Shown here piece by piece: positions 36,976 through 44,476 of a stretch of 48,603 nucleotides of DNA. The notes below the pieces were generated by a model. It was not told the origin of the DNA and did no database searches. It saw only the letters and a list, made by a program, of their open reading frames with translations. The position numbers and the translations under genes were made by a program. Within the stretch, counting starts at the first letter, position 1, and each line of letters starts with the position of its first letter. The stretch comes from Marixanthomonas spongiae (GTDB taxonomy: Bacteria; Bacteroidota; Bacteroidia; Flavobacteriales; Flavobacteriaceae): the NCBI RefSeq assembly GCF_003095375.1, contig NZ_QEHR01000013.1, forward strand, positions 1 to 48,603. Reading direction: 5' to 3'.

Positions 36976-37038
36976 ACAGGTATTAAGCACAGATGTGGAT
37001 TAACGCTTTATTCACAGAAACGTAACTAAAACTTTAAC

Positions 37039-37080
37039 AAAAGCAACTATATTCAAATACAGAACGGTAGTTGCTTTTTT
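37039..37080 (+). terminator. Strong terminator after ferritin, abutting the EamA start codon
   Basis: AAAAGCAACTA pairs with TAGTTGCTTTT around an 18-nt loop (37039-37049 with 37068-37078) followed by T residues to 37080. The ATG of the next gene is at 37084, only 3 bases later, so the hairpin lies in the leader or on the promoter of the downstream gene. Confidence 0.85.
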
Positions 37081-37083
37081 ACT

Positions 37084-37992
37084 ATGGGAATTATGGGAAA
37101 CGCATTAGAAAACCGATGGGTACTGCTCATTATCATTGCCCTTACCTGGGGAAGTTCTTTTATATTGATTAAAAAATCACTGATAGCTTTTACTCCTTAT
37201 GAAATTGGCGCAATACGTGTTGGCGTTTCAGGATTGATTATGGCGTATTTTGGAGTTCCAGCATTGCGCAAGATGAATAGTAAAACATTGATGTGGGTAG
37301 CAGTCGCTGGATTTTTTGGCAACTTTTTTCCCATGTTTTTGTTTCCATTGGCGCAAACCGAGGTAAGCAGCTCGTTGGCAGGAATTTTAGATTCGTTGGT
37401 GCCCGTTTTTGTCTTGGTGTTGGGATTTGTCCTTTTTGGCGTTCGAAGTAAATGGATTCAAGTAGTAGGTGCTTTATTGGGGTTTGCGGGAGCAGCCATC
37501 TTGATGTATTTTTCCGAAACCAGTGAAGAAGGAACGCAGTTGGGCTATGCTTTATTAGTTGTTTTGGCTACGGCCTGTTACGCAGTATCGGCCTTGGTAA
37601 TAAAACAAAAACTAGACCATGTTCCTTCTATGGAATTGTCCGGAGGAATTTTTACCATTTGGATGGTACCATCGTTCTTGATTTTAATAACATCCGGTTT
37701 TTTCACTAATTTTCAATCCAATCCCGAAACTTGGGAAGCGATGGGATATCTTGGCGTGCTTACGATTGTGGGCACGGCCATTGCCATGATTTTATACTAT
37801 AAGCTAATCCAGAATACTTCTCCGGTGTTTGCCAGTACGGTAACCTATTTGTTGCCTGTCGTGGCAGTTATTTGGGGATTGGTTGACGGTGAGCGTTTCA
37901 GTATTTGGTATGTTTTGGGTGGTTTGTTGATTTTAGTTGGCATTTATTTAATTCGCGAAAAGAAAAAAGACCCGCGACCCACCGCGAGATAA
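37084..37992 (+). CDS. EamA/DMT-family transporter
   Basis: A 302-residue integral membrane protein with ten helices in two EamA halves. WVLLIIIALTWGSSFILIKKSL and the FTPYEIGAIRVGVSG motif mark the first half, and the LATACYAVSALVIKQKL and LPVVAVIWGLVDGE segments the second. Such proteins export metabolites or amino acids; the substrate is unknown. A later in-frame Met at residue 4 does not change the picture. The start sits just behind the ferritin terminator, with no room for a normal promoter. Confidence 0.9.
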   Translation: MGIMGNALENRWVLLIIIALTWGSSFILIKKSLIAFTPYEIGAIRVGVSGLIMAYFGVPALRKMNSKTLMWVAVAGFFGNFFPMFLFPLAQTEVSSSLAGILDSLVPVFVLVLGFVLFGVRSKWIQVVGALLGFAGAAILMYFSETSEEGTQLGYALLVVLATACYAVSALVIKQKLDHVPSMELSGGIFTIWMVPSFLILITSGFFTNFQSNPETWEAMGYLGVLTIVGTAIAMILYYKLIQNTSPVFASTVTYLLPVVAVIWGLVDGERFSIWYVLGGLLILVGIYLIREKKKDPRPTAR

Positions 37993-38482
37993 CCTAAAAA
38001 TATTAGGTGTCATTGGTGTGCGATTAATGTTATTTAGATTTTGAAAAGTTCAATAAGCATAGCTGTTTCGAACGTTTTACCTTTTAAACCCCTTGCTGTT
38101 TATTTCAAAAAATATATTACTTTAAATCCTACTGTCTAATTGTCAATGCATTAAAAATAAAGTCTTATGTCTATCAGCGTAGCGGCCCACCCGAATATAT
38201 CGTTTCGGTACGAGTGGGTCTTAAGTCTTAGATGGACACCACTAATTGGGTATAGTGATTTAATGTAGTTATATCCGTAAATAAAAATGTATTCCAGAGA
38301 TCAATGGTGTTTGGCGACAGGTTGTCTTTCGTTTCTTTATAAAACTGAGCAAAGCAAGGTCGCAATACATATTAAAAAAATGCTTTTTGTAAGCTAAATG
38401 GTCTCGTTAATATATATTTTTAGGTGTATTATAAACTGAAGTCAGGGTTTTTATAGTATTTTGGGGAAGTAAAGAAAAATCA
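37993..38482. other. Intergenic region before the mscS-like gene
   Basis: This 490-base gap is mostly A/T-rich. A GC-richer island at 38160-38230 contains a weak 6-bp hairpin (38185-38190 with 38214-38219) and a 33-codon open frame (38167-38268), neither convincing as gene or terminator. I see no clear promoter; a remnant of an eroded sequence is possible. Confidence 0.35.
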
Positions 38483-39598
38483 ATGGAAGAATTTTTAACA
38501 GAATATAAAACAGAAATCATTTGGGTAATCGGGGTGATTGTAACGGTCGTTATGTTGCATCTTTTGACCAATGTTTTATACACATGGTTGTTAAAAAAAG
38601 AACGCAGGCGATTTCCCGAAGCGGGGGCACAACCTGTAAAATTGGTAAAACGGATTTTAAATGCCCTTTGGTTGGTACTCGGCTTAATCGCGTTAAGTTT
38701 CATTTTTGTTGACGAAGAAGATTACGGCGTTTTAGAGGATAACTTTAAAATAGTGCTGTATGTGGGTGCAGTGGCGGTGGTGACCATCGTTTCGGCAACC
38801 TCGGCAAATTTATGGTTCAAAAGGAGCATTCAAAAGAAAATTCAAAACCTGGACGACCCTACCAGTTATAAGTTTTTGAGGTACGTAGCTGTATTTGGTA
38901 TTTATTTTACAGGTATTCTTTTTGCATTATTGGCGTTTCCGTCGTTAAAAGGTGTCGCCCAGACCGCACTGGGTGGGGCAGGGGTTATAGCACTTGTTAT
39001 TGGGGTCGCGTCTCAAGAAGCGTTAGCAAACCTTGTGGGCGGTTTGTTTATTATTTCGTTCAAGCCATTTAAAGTGGGCGACCTAATCAAGGTGACCGAT
39101 ACCATGGTAGGTACGGTCACCGATATTACCTTGCGCCATACCATCATCCGGAATTTTGAAAACAAGATGATCGTCATTCCAAACTCCATTATCAATAAAG
39201 AAAAGTTGATAAACTACGATCTTGGTGAACAAAAATGCTGCGAACGCATCGAGATAAATATCTCTTTTGACAGTGACGTGGACCTGGCCAAAAAAATAAT
39301 GAAAGAAGAATGTGAAAAACACCCGTTGCTACTGGATAACCGCACCCAACAGGAGGTGGCAGCTGGTGCTCCTTTGGTAAAAACTGCCTTGCTCTCCATC
39401 AACGATTATTCGGTTACGGTACGGGCATGGACGTGGGGCAAAACCTTTAGCGATTGCTTTCAGTTGCGAATCGATGTTTTGGATAGCATAAAACGACGGT
39501 TTGATGCCGAAGGAATTGAATTGGCCACACCATACCGAACCGTAGTGATGAAAAACAGAGAAGAAAACCAACCAGCCAAAACCCAGACCGATGCCTAA
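38483..39598 (+). CDS. MscS-family mechanosensitive channel
   Basis: A 371-residue small-conductance channel protein that opens under membrane tension to release solutes on osmotic downshock. Two N-terminal helices are followed by the pore helix GGAGVIALVIGVASQEALANLVGGLFIISFKPFKVGDLI, which has the Gly/Ala packing pattern of MscS helix 3, and the cytoplasmic beta/alpha vestibule domain (TVTDITLRHTIIRNFENKMIVIPNSIINKEKLINY). It is followed 108 bases later by a universal stress protein gene. Confidence 0.93.
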   Translation: MEEFLTEYKTEIIWVIGVIVTVVMLHLLTNVLYTWLLKKERRRFPEAGAQPVKLVKRILNALWLVLGLIALSFIFVDEEDYGVLEDNFKIVLYVGAVAVVTIVSATSANLWFKRSIQKKIQNLDDPTSYKFLRYVAVFGIYFTGILFALLAFPSLKGVAQTALGGAGVIALVIGVASQEALANLVGGLFIISFKPFKVGDLIKVTDTMVGTVTDITLRHTIIRNFENKMIVIPNSIINKEKLINYDLGEQKCCERIEINISFDSDVDLAKKIMKEECEKHPLLLDNRTQQEVAAGAPLVKTALLSINDYSVTVRAWTWGKTFSDCFQLRIDVLDSIKRRFDAEGIELATPYRTVVMKNREENQPAKTQTDA

Positions 39599-39706
39599 TA
39601 CAGAAAAACCTTAATGGCAGGAATTAAATAAAACTATGACGTTCAACAAGTTCAGTTAATAAAATACCTTTACAATAGAAACCAAAAATTAACAATTAAA
39701 AATAGA

Positions 39707-40531
39707 ATGAATATGAAAAACATCATCATACCCGTAGATTTTTCTGAAACATCTGAATATGCCCTTAAAGCAGGAGCAAAATTGGCGAAACGCCACGGTA
39801 GTACTCTGCACGTATTGCATATGCTCGAGTTGGCAGATTCAATTTTGATTAAATCTGAAACCGAAAACACCAATAAAATGCTTTTTCTGCTCAATGTTGC
39901 CAAGCGTAATTTTGAAAGCTTTTTAGACAAACCCTATTTAGAAGGTATTGATGTAAAGCCAGTAGTGAAACATTACAAGGTTTTTAAAGAGGTAGATGCT
40001 GTTTCAAAGGAAGTAAATGCAGACCTTATTGTAATGGGATCGAGGGGCATCACATTGCAGGATGGAATTTTTGCGGGATCCAATGCTGAAAAAATGGTCC
40101 GTAACAGCAGTACCCCTGTCATGATCATAAAGAGAGACCCAAAAGAGTTTGACCTAAATAAGGTGATTTTGGCTACTGCGATGAATCCAGATAATGTGGC
40201 TACGTTCAAGAAAGCAATGAACACCCTAAAGATATTAGGTTGCGACGTTTATCCTGTATATGTAAACACTCCTGGCAATGATTTTATAAGCTCAAAAGAA
40301 TTTTATGAGCAAGCAAGGATGTTTCAGGCAGCAGGGGGAAGCAGTGATATTCAATTTATCGCCGGGCATACTGTTGAGGATGGGATTACACAATACGCCG
40401 ACGAGATTAATGCAGACCTCATAGCCATTAGCACCCATGCCAGAAAAGGGCTTAATCATTTTTTCAGGGGAAGTATTTCTGAAGACCTTGCAAATCGTGC
40501 AAAGTTACCTGTGATGACATTTAAATTGTAA
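39707..40531 (+). CDS. Universal stress protein, two-domain
   Basis: A 274-residue protein made of two UspA domains. The first (1-145) has IIIPVDFSETSEYALKAGAKLAKRHGS and the ATP-loop-like VMGSRGITLQDGIFAGSNAEKMVRNSSTPVMII; the second (150-274) is more degenerate at the start and has DLIAISTHARKGLNHFFRGSISEDLANRAKLPVM. Cytoplasmic; in other bacteria it is raised under stress and binds ATP, but its target is unknown. A second ATG at 39713 is also possible. It is flanked by the mscS and nuclease-like genes. Confidence 0.92.
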   Translation: MNMKNIIIPVDFSETSEYALKAGAKLAKRHGSTLHVLHMLELADSILIKSETENTNKMLFLLNVAKRNFESFLDKPYLEGIDVKPVVKHYKVFKEVDAVSKEVNADLIVMGSRGITLQDGIFAGSNAEKMVRNSSTPVMIIKRDPKEFDLNKVILATAMNPDNVATFKKAMNTLKILGCDVYPVYVNTPGNDFISSKEFYEQARMFQAAGGSSDIQFIAGHTVEDGITQYADEINADLIAISTHARKGLNHFFRGSISEDLANRAKLPVMTFKL

Positions 40532-40583
40532 GGCTTTATAACAATTGAAATTAATGCGTTGTAACCAATTTGAGGAGCGAAAT

Positions 40584-41495
40584 ATGAAACAAACCATTTT
40601 ACCAGTTGAATCAATTCAAGAAAGAGATGTCGATTTAATTTTACTTGAAGAATTGTCGACTGACAATTCATTTTGCGAATGGTTTATAAGAGAACTTGAA
40701 TTGCCAGATTTGACTTCTGTTAATGGAGCTTGGAGAAGTATTTCAGCTTTCGGACTTGGAGAAACTGACATTTTATTTTCATACAATTCAAGCGATAAAA
40801 AAATATTTTTGCTTATAGAAAATAAATTAGACGCTACATTCCAAAACGAACAATTCAATCGATACCTAAAAAGAACGGAAGAATATTTGACAAAAAAGGA
40901 ATGCGATAACGCTTTTGCGGTATTAATTGCACCAGAACTTTATTGTGAAAACCAAAGTGATTTTGAAAATTATTTGACTTACGAAACAATTGCCGAACGA
41001 CTTGAATTTGTTGGAAGCAAAAGAAATTTATTCAAAAGTAATTTACTGCAAATCGCAACTGAAAAATTAAGACGAGGTTATCAACCTGTAAACTCGGTTC
41101 CTGTTCAAAGTTTTTGGCATTCATATTGGGAATTTAAAGAAGAGAACTATCCTAGTCTAATAATGAAAAAGCCAGATATTGTTCCTCACAATAGTGATTG
41201 GCCAATGCTTTATGACGACAGATTAAAAAACATAGTGTTTTATCACAAACTTGGACAAGGAAATACAGATGCTACTTTTAAAGGTTTTCCCGAACAAGTT
41301 GGAGTTAAAATAAAAGAACTGCTTCCTGAATGGGCTAAATTTAAAAAGCACACCAAAAGTTTTTCAATTAGAGTTTTTTCAGGAAAAATTGACCGAACAA
41401 AAGATTTTAACGAACAATTAGAAAGTGTAGCTAACGGTTTAAAAAATCTTGAACGGACTAGAAATTGGATAATTGAAAATAAAAACTGGCTATAA
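40584..41495 (+). CDS. PD-(D/E)XK nuclease-superfamily protein, solitary
   Basis: A 303-residue protein that I assign to the PD-(D/E)XK fold from D62 (GETDILFSY) and E79-N-K81 (FLLIENKLDA), the catalytic D...ExK pattern. The C-terminal part (WHSYWEFKEENYPSLIMKKPDIVPH) lacks domains I recognise. Family members include restriction and repair nucleases and stand-alone PDDEXK_4 proteins, so a phage-defence or DNA-processing role is possible but unproven. The open frame extends to a TTG at 40545, but the ATG at 40584 has GAGGAG ahead of it. Codons look more A/T-rich than in neighbouring genes, hinting at transfer. Confidence 0.75.
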   Translation: MKQTILPVESIQERDVDLILLEELSTDNSFCEWFIRELELPDLTSVNGAWRSISAFGLGETDILFSYNSSDKKIFLLIENKLDATFQNEQFNRYLKRTEEYLTKKECDNAFAVLIAPELYCENQSDFENYLTYETIAERLEFVGSKRNLFKSNLLQIATEKLRRGYQPVNSVPVQSFWHSYWEFKEENYPSLIMKKPDIVPHNSDWPMLYDDRLKNIVFYHKLGQGNTDATFKGFPEQVGVKIKELLPEWAKFKKHTKSFSIRVFSGKIDRTKDFNEQLESVANGLKNLERTRNWIIENKNWL

Positions 41496-41499
41496 TTAA

Positions 41500-41533
41500 T
41501 TGCTTGCCTGTCTGTCATGCCTCTGGCAAGCAA
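41500..41533. repeat. Intergenic hairpin repeat, 9-bp stem
   Basis: TTGCTTGCC (41500-41508) and GGCAAGCAA (41525-41533) form a perfect inverted repeat with a 16-nt loop. No T-run follows, so it looks like an intergenic palindromic repeat rather than a terminator. Its core TTGCCTGT is also present at 36232-36240. Confidence 0.6.
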
Positions 41534-41549
41534 CCTAATGACAAATTAA

Positions 41550-42626
41550 ATGAACACCGAACACACCCTAAAAGAACGCATAAAGGAGTTAACGTGTCTA
41601 TACGAGGTATCCTCAATCATTGTCAATGCGGATATTGCAGAAGTTGATGACACTTTAAAGGCCATAGCCTATAGTTTAAAAAAGGCTTTTCAAGTTCCCG
41701 AAAAAACCAATTTCAGTATAAAAACCCCAATGGGCAATTTGAAAACAGGCAAGGCGGAAGGTGAGATAGAGATTACTTCCACCATTAAAGTATTCAATAA
41801 AGATGAAGGAAGCATCACAGCCTATTTAAGTGATGCTTCCATTGGGTTTTTGGAAGAAGAACAACAACTGCTGGACAACGTATCTATGAAAGTGGGTAAT
41901 TTGTTAGAGCGCATTGAAATAAAACAGAGCGAAGCCTCCTTAAAACGGCAAATGGAACGCGCCGACCGGTTGAGCATCATTGGCGAGATAACCGCAGGCA
42001 TCGCCCATGAACTCAATACACCCTTGGCCAATATCTTGGGTTTTGCCGAATTATTGAAAGATGAATTCAAAAACCAAAAAAACGCCACCGAAGACCTGGA
42101 TAAAATAATCCACAACGCTATATTTTCTAGGGAAGTAGTAAAAAAACTGATGTTTTTTGCCTGCGAAATGCCGCAGGAAATGCAAAAAGTGAACATTGTG
42201 CCCAATATAAAGGACGCCATTAGCTTGTTGGATGCCACCTTTAGAAAAGAAAATGTAAAATATGTGGTAAAAATTCAGGAAGAAGAAATGTGGTTGAAGG
42301 CCGATAACATTCAGCTCACGCAGATTATCTTCAATTTAATTATCAATGCCATTTACTTTTCACCCAAAAAGGGGTTGGTCACCATTGAAGCATTTCAAAC
42401 CGAAAACGAAAACATTCTTAAAATATCAGATGAAGGCCCAGGAATTCCAGAAGACGAAATCGATAAAATATTTCAGCCATTTTTCAGTACAAAACCCACG
42501 GGAGATGGTTCTGGCCTGGGGCTTAGCGTGGTCCACGGTATCGTAATGAGCCACAAAGGCAGCATCAAGGCCGAAAATAATAAAAAGAAAGGGGCTACCT
42601 TTACCGTTAGGCTCCCAAAATCATAA
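41550..42626 (+). CDS. Soluble sensor histidine kinase
   Basis: A 358-residue histidine kinase without membrane helices. The N-terminal 130 residues form a GAF-like sensor region followed by a coiled coil (EEEQQLLDNVSMKVGNLLERIEIKQ). The phosphoacceptor is H153 in GIAHELNTPLANILG, and the ATPase domain has the N-box FNLIINAIYFSP, the G1 box DEGPGI and the G2 box GDGSGLGLSVV. It would autophosphorylate and pass phosphate to the response regulator whose gene starts 4 bases on. Its signal is unknown; a cytoplasmic metabolic cue is likely. Confidence 0.95.
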   Translation: MNTEHTLKERIKELTCLYEVSSIIVNADIAEVDDTLKAIAYSLKKAFQVPEKTNFSIKTPMGNLKTGKAEGEIEITSTIKVFNKDEGSITAYLSDASIGFLEEEQQLLDNVSMKVGNLLERIEIKQSEASLKRQMERADRLSIIGEITAGIAHELNTPLANILGFAELLKDEFKNQKNATEDLDKIIHNAIFSREVVKKLMFFACEMPQEMQKVNIVPNIKDAISLLDATFRKENVKYVVKIQEEEMWLKADNIQLTQIIFNLIINAIYFSPKKGLVTIEAFQTENENILKISDEGPGIPEDEIDKIFQPFFSTKPTGDGSGLGLSVVHGIVMSHKGSIKAENNKKKGATFTVRLPKS

Positions 42627-42630
42627 TTTT

Positions 42631-43980
42631 ATGCAATTGCGCAACGAGAACATACTTATTGTAGATGACGATATCCACATATTGGAACTATTGCAACGCC
42701 ACCTTCGGTCGTGGGATTTCCACACCTACAGGGCGGTTTCGGTAAAAGAAGCGGTGACCATATTACGCGATACCCGTATCGATTTATTGATCACCGACCT
42801 CAAAATGCCCGAAATAGACGGCCTTGAACTCATTAAGTTTGTTTCTGAACATTATCCAAACCTGCCAAAACTGGTGGTTACCGGCTATCCCTCCATACAA
42901 GATTCACTCGCTGCAATTAAATCGGGCGTAGTGGCCTACCTTACCAAACCCTTTACCAAAGACGAATTGAAAACAGCGGTCGATGGCACGCTACAAGCCG
43001 ATAAACACAATAACCCTAAAGTGCCCACGGCCGTTACAGCCCATGCCAAGACCCATGATAAAGATAAGGAGCCTTATGGCGAAATAATTGGCCATTCGGA
43101 AAAAATACAAGAGGTCATACAAATAATCGAGCGGGTAAAAAACAATAAGGCCACCATTTTCATTAAAGGGGAAAGCGGCACGGGAAAAGAACTCGTGGCA
43201 CGGGCCATTCATTATAAAGGAAAGTTTTCAAGGGCTCCTTTTATTGCCGTAAACTGCGGTGGCATCCCTGAAAACCTGTTAGAGTCGGAGTTGTTCGGCT
43301 ATAAAAAAGGTGCGTTTACAGGTGCCGAAAAAGACCGCGACGGATTTTTCCAAGCGGCCAATGGCGGCACTATTTTTCTCGATGAAATAGGCAATGCGTC
43401 TCTCGCGGTACAGTCGCGGTTGTTGCGGGTATTGCAAGAAAAAGAAGTGGTAAAAGTAGGAGCGCAACAAGCCACGCCTATCGATGTACGCATAATCGCC
43501 GCCACCAACAGCGATTTACAGGAAATGATACAAAAGGAAACCTTTAGGGAAGACCTGTTCTACCGGCTTACCGTGGTGGAAATCAACGTTGCCCCATTGC
43601 GGGAGCGCAAAGAGGATATCCCGTTGTTGACCGATAAGTTTTTGTTTAAATATGGAGTGGAATATAAAGACCGTTTCGTGAAAATAACCCCCGAAGCCTT
43701 AGCGGTGTTAAAACGATATGATTGGCCCGGAAACATCAGGGAGCTGGAAAACGTGGTGCAACGTGCCGTTATAATGTGCGATGGCACCATTACCGTGGCT
43801 CATTTGCCCGATACATTAAAAATGAACATCGATTTTCCCGATGACGAATTGGTCCCCTTAAAGGAAATGGAAAAACGTTATATACAAAAAGTATTGGACG
43901 CCATGGACAATAACAAAACCAAAGCAGCCGAAGTTTTGGGGATTGACCGTAAAACCATTAGGCAAAAACTTGCGGAATAA
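42631..43980 (+). CDS. NtrC-class sigma-54-dependent response regulator
   Basis: A 449-residue transcriptional activator. The receiver domain carries D56 in LITDLKMPEIDG with the acidic pair DDD at 12-14. The AAA+ domain has Walker A GESGTGKE at 180-187, GAFTGA at 227-232 (the loop that contacts sigma-54), and the arginine-finger region LFYRLTVVEINVAPLRERKEDIP. A C-terminal Fis-type helix-turn-helix (NKTKAAEVLGIDRKTIRQKLAE) binds DNA. It is paired with the preceding kinase and should drive a sigma-54 promoter nearby. A candidate is at 44117-44132. Confidence 0.96.
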   Translation: MQLRNENILIVDDDIHILELLQRHLRSWDFHTYRAVSVKEAVTILRDTRIDLLITDLKMPEIDGLELIKFVSEHYPNLPKLVVTGYPSIQDSLAAIKSGVVAYLTKPFTKDELKTAVDGTLQADKHNNPKVPTAVTAHAKTHDKDKEPYGEIIGHSEKIQEVIQIIERVKNNKATIFIKGESGTGKELVARAIHYKGKFSRAPFIAVNCGGIPENLLESELFGYKKGAFTGAEKDRDGFFQAANGGTIFLDEIGNASLAVQSRLLRVLQEKEVVKVGAQQATPIDVRIIAATNSDLQEMIQKETFREDLFYRLTVVEINVAPLRERKEDIPLLTDKFLFKYGVEYKDRFVKITPEALAVLKRYDWPGNIRELENVVQRAVIMCDGTITVAHLPDTLKMNIDFPDDELVPLKEMEKRYIQKVLDAMDNNKTKAAEVLGIDRKTIRQKLAE

Positions 43981-43990
43981 CAGTCGCTCA

Positions 43991-44027
43991 CCGGTACATT
44001 TTTTCCATACCGGGTAATTTTGTACCG
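43991..44027. repeat. Overlapping alternative hairpins after the response regulator gene
   Basis: Two stems share bases: CCGGTA/TACCGG (43991-43996 with 44008-44013) and CGGTACA/TGTACCG (43992-43998 with 44021-44027). They exclude each other, as seen in attenuators, but no T-run or short leader gene accompanies them. They could simply be a protein binding site. Confidence 0.4.
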
Positions 44028-44116
44028 CTTTGCTAAATACTTATTTTTTCTTATATTCTGTGTAAAATCAAGTATAACAGGCTTTTGAAGGTTTTTTGGT
44101 GCTTTTTGGCACACCG

Positions 44117-44132
44117 TGGCACATAGATTGTC
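44117..44132 (+). promoter_or_regulatory. Possible sigma-54 promoter for the Cys-rich gene
   Basis: TGGCACATAGATTGTC matches the -24/-12 pattern TGGCAC-N5-TTGCW with the correct spacing, but the -12 GC is GT. An overlapping TGGCAC direct repeat lies 11 bases upstream (44106-44111). It sits 33 bases before the ATG at 44165 and follows the sigma-54 activator gene, which is why I consider it. Confidence 0.4.
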
Positions 44133-44164
44133 CTTAATGCAGCAGTAACAACAAAGAATGCATT

Positions 44165-44338
44165 ATGGAAACAAATTCATTTAACATTTGCCCTACTTGC
44201 CTGCACCGGAACACCTGTGTGTTGACCGAACAGAAAAGCCAAGTATGGTCGTGCAGTGAATATGACGAAGCAGGGTTTGAAGGTAAAGGCCAACCTCAAA
44301 TCCTTCCTGAAATGGAATATGAAATGGCCACCCATTAA
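44165..44338 (+). CDS. Small Cys-rich protein, zinc-finger-like, unknown function
   Basis: A 57-residue protein with C9-x2-C12-x5-C18-x11-C30 (CPTCLHRNTC and VWSCSEYDE) and an acidic tail. Four cysteines with this spacing could hold one zinc ion or an iron-sulfur cluster. I do not recognise the family. It lies 184 bases after the response regulator and 138 before glutamate dehydrogenase, on the same strand. The ATG at 44165 gives the only reading that has all four cysteines. The gene is real-looking because its frame, start and residue usage are coherent, but it is short. Confidence 0.6.
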   Translation: METNSFNICPTCLHRNTCVLTEQKSQVWSCSEYDEAGFEGKGQPQILPEMEYEMATH

Positions 44339-44476
44339 AGAAGTAGTTTTTTAAAAAAAGAGTAATTTTACAATAGACAAGATTTAAACCCAAATCCAAT
44401 TTTTTGAAGCAAAGCCTTTTTCAGAAAACAACAAAAATAGGGTAGGGCTTAAAAAAATTAAATTAAAATCAAAACT

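Noticed and set aside
38185-38219. Hairpin in the gap before mscS as terminator
   Set aside because: Six-base stem with a 23-base loop, one wobble and no T-run.
38167-38268. 33-codon open frame in the gap before the mscS-like gene
   Set aside because: No ribosome site or homology that I can recognise; GC content locally differs but that alone is not enough.
44106-44121. Alternative sigma-54 promoter using the upstream TGGCAC copy
   Set aside because: From its GG to the next GC the distance is 11 instead of 12 bases, one short of the strict -24/-12 spacing; kept only the downstream version.
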